From the NCBI GenBank assembly GCA_012032075.1, contig JAAURU010000141.1:1-8411 (forward strand): a stretch of 8,411 bases of DNA, in the 5' to 3' direction. Below the pieces are notes generated by a model. The model did no database searches. It saw only the letters and a list, made by a program, of their open reading frames with translations, and was not told where the DNA came from. Every line of letters begins with the position of its first letter. The first letter of the stretch is position 1. Below are positions 6,551 to 8,411 of the stretch, piece by piece. The stretch is from Flavobacterium sp. GTDB lineage: Bacteria; Bacteroidota; Bacteroidia; Flavobacteriales; Flavobacteriaceae. Made by a program: the position numbers and the translations under genes.

Positions 6551-8411
6551 TTATTGGTTTAATAATTCTTCATCTACTAGATTAGGGATGGTAACTTTTA
6601 ATAAAGGTTGCGTCTCCATGGCTCTTTTTATTGCAAATATTGCGCCTTTATTTCTTGCCCAATTTCTCCTTGAAATTCCATTGTTTACGTCCCAAAAAAG
6701 CATCGATTCTAATCGTCTTGATGCTTCTTTACTACCATCAAGAACCATGCCGAAACCTCCGTTAATTACTTCGCCCCAACCTACACCACCACCATTATGA
6801 ATAGAAACCCAAGTTGCTCCTCTAAAACTGTCTCCTATGACATTTTGGATAGCCATATCTGCAGTAAAGCGAGAACCGTCATAAATATTTGAAGTTTCTC
6901 TGTAAGGGGAATCTGTTCCTGAAACATCGTGATGATCTCTTCCTAGTATAATATAACCTATTTCTCCTTTGGCAATAGCCTGATTAAATGCTACCGCAAT
7001 ATTAATTCTTCCTTCTGAATCTGCATAAAGAATTCTTGCTTGAGAGCCAACCACTAATTTGTTTTCTTGAGCTCCTTTAATCCATTGAATATTATCTGCC
7101 ATTTGTTGTTGGATTTCTTGTGGAGAATTTTTCATCATTTCTTCTAGAACTTCACATGCAATTTTATCTGTTTTGGCTAAATCTTCTGGTTTCCCTGAAG
7201 CACAAACCCAACGGAAAGGTCCAAATCCATAGTCGAAACACATTGGTCCCATAATGTCTTGAACGTAACTTGGGTATTTGAAATCAATTCCATTTGAAGC
7301 CATAATATCTGCACCAGCTCGAGAAGCTTCTAACAGGAAAGCATTTCCGTAGTCGAAGAAATACGTTCCTTTTGCAGTATGTTTATTGATTGCCTCAGTA
7401 TGACGACGTAACGTTTTTTGAACTTCTTCTTTGAATTTAGATGGATTAGTAGCCATCATTTCATTAGATTCTTCAAACGTATAACCAATAGGGTAGTAGC
7501 CACCAGCCCAAGGATTGTGCAATGAAGTTTGGTCTGAACCTAAGTCAATATGTAAATTTTCTGTATCAAAACGTTCCCAAACGCCTACAATATTTCCCAA
7601 ATACGCTATCGATACTACTTCTTTGTTTTCTAATGCTGTTTTTACTCTTGGAACTAACTGATTGATGTCTTCAATAATTTCATTAATCCAACCTTGTGAA
7701 TGACGAATATGAGTGATTTTTGGATTTACTTCGGCACAAACCGTTACACAACCTGCTATATTTCCTGCTTTTGGTTGCGCTCCACTCATTCCTCCTAAGC
7801 CAGAAGTTACAAATAAACTTCCTCTTGGAGTTTTTTTAATTTTTCTGAACCCATTTAAAACTGTGATTGTTGTACCGTGAACGATTCCTTGTGGGCCAAT
7901 ATACATATAACTTCCTGCTGTCATTTGTCCGTATTGTGAAACACCTAAAGCATTCATTTTTTCCCAATCATCTGGTTTGGAATAATTGGGTATAACCATT
8001 CCGTTAGTAACAACTACTCTTGGCGCTTCTTTATGAGAAGGGAATAAACCCATTGGATGACCAGAATACATTTGACTAACGTTTGTTCGTCTGTCATTTC
8101 AGACAAATATTGCATGGTTAGAAGATATTGCGCCCAATTTTGAAAAACAGCTCCATTTCCACCATAAGTAATTAATTCATGAGGATGCTGGGCTACTGCA
8201 TAATCCAAATTGTTTTGAATCATTAACATGATAGCACCTGCCTGCTGGCTTATATAGGGGTACTCATCCAATGCTCGAGCTTTCATCTCATAATCCGGAC
8301 GAAATCGATACATATAAATTCGGCCATGATCAATCAATTCCTTATAGAACTCGGCAGCCAGTATTTCATGATGCTTCGGATGGAAGTATCGAAGCGCGTT
8401 CGATAATGCGA
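6551..8411 (-). pseudogene. hutU: Urocanate hydratase, 5' end off window, one frameshift
   Basis: Converts urocanate to 4-imidazolone-5-propionate in histidine breakdown; an NAD-dependent cytoplasmic enzyme. The frame is already open at the right edge (ALSNALRYFHPKHHEILAAE), so the N-terminus is outside. It runs through HELITYGGNGAVFQNWAQYL to MTDEQT, then shifts. Adding one base near 8077 (TTAGT to TTAAGT on the minus strand) gives TLSQ followed by MYSGHPMGLFPSHKEAPRV. From there all family blocks are present: the NAD-binding stretch GLGGMSGAQPKAGN, QTSLHNPWAGGYYPIGY, and GFGPFRWVCASGK with the active-site cysteine (codon 290 counted from MYSGHP). The protein ends at TAA 6553-6551 (LVDEELLNQ). 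About 620 residues lie in the window, as expected for the long urocanase form of Bacteroidetes. One missing base in an otherwise perfect gene suggests an assembly error. No other hut gene is in the window. Confidence 0.93.

Noticed and set aside
6504..6800. Plus-strand open frame opposite the 3' end of hutU
   Set aside because: Antisense shadow of conserved urocanase sequence.

Overview
The window is AT-rich (roughly 30-35% GC by eye) and looks like a chromosomal piece of a member of the Flavobacteriaceae, probably Flavobacterium or a close relative. The reasons are the Bacteroidetes-type IlvD/IlvB/IlvN and urocanase sequences, the absence of clear Shine-Dalgarno sites, a TAnnTTTG-type -7 box, a seven-base-period intergenic array and a flavobacterial hairpin repeat. 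Every supported gene is on the minus strand, so the window reads right to left.

Right to left: (1) the 3' part of hutU (urocanate hydratase), open at the right edge and carrying one frameshift; (2) 14 bases later, a J-domain (HPD) protein gene at 6536-5436, which reads as several pieces but rebuilds into one 366-residue frame; (3) a DUF4136-like lipoprotein gene with a Gly/Trp-rich insert; (4) a 450-base gap that holds what looks like a complete transcription attenuator; (5) the branched-chain amino acid genes ilvD, ilvB (two frameshifts) and ilvN; (6) a gene-free left end with a heptad array and a long nested-hairpin element. The next genes of the pathway (such as ilvC) would be beyond the left edge and are not seen.

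IlvB and IlvN form acetohydroxyacid synthase and IlvD is dihydroxyacid dehydratase, so the left half makes valine, isoleucine and leucine precursors. The best find is upstream of ilvD. A 17-residue leader peptide, MKNIVIIIVSIIIPKLV, has 11 Ile/Val/Leu residues. It is followed by four segments that can pair 1:2, 2:3 or 3:4, and the 3:4 pair is a perfect 10-bp terminator stem with a U-rich tail. This is the textbook layout for control of an ilv operon by ribosome stalling.

The second theme is broken frames. One-base indels, nearly all in A/T runs, interrupt ilvB (twice), hutU (once), the J-domain gene (probably four times) and perhaps the end of ilvN. The flanking residues and catalytic motifs are intact in every case. 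This fits consensus indel errors in the assembly better than gene decay, although the sequence alone cannot exclude very recent inactivation.
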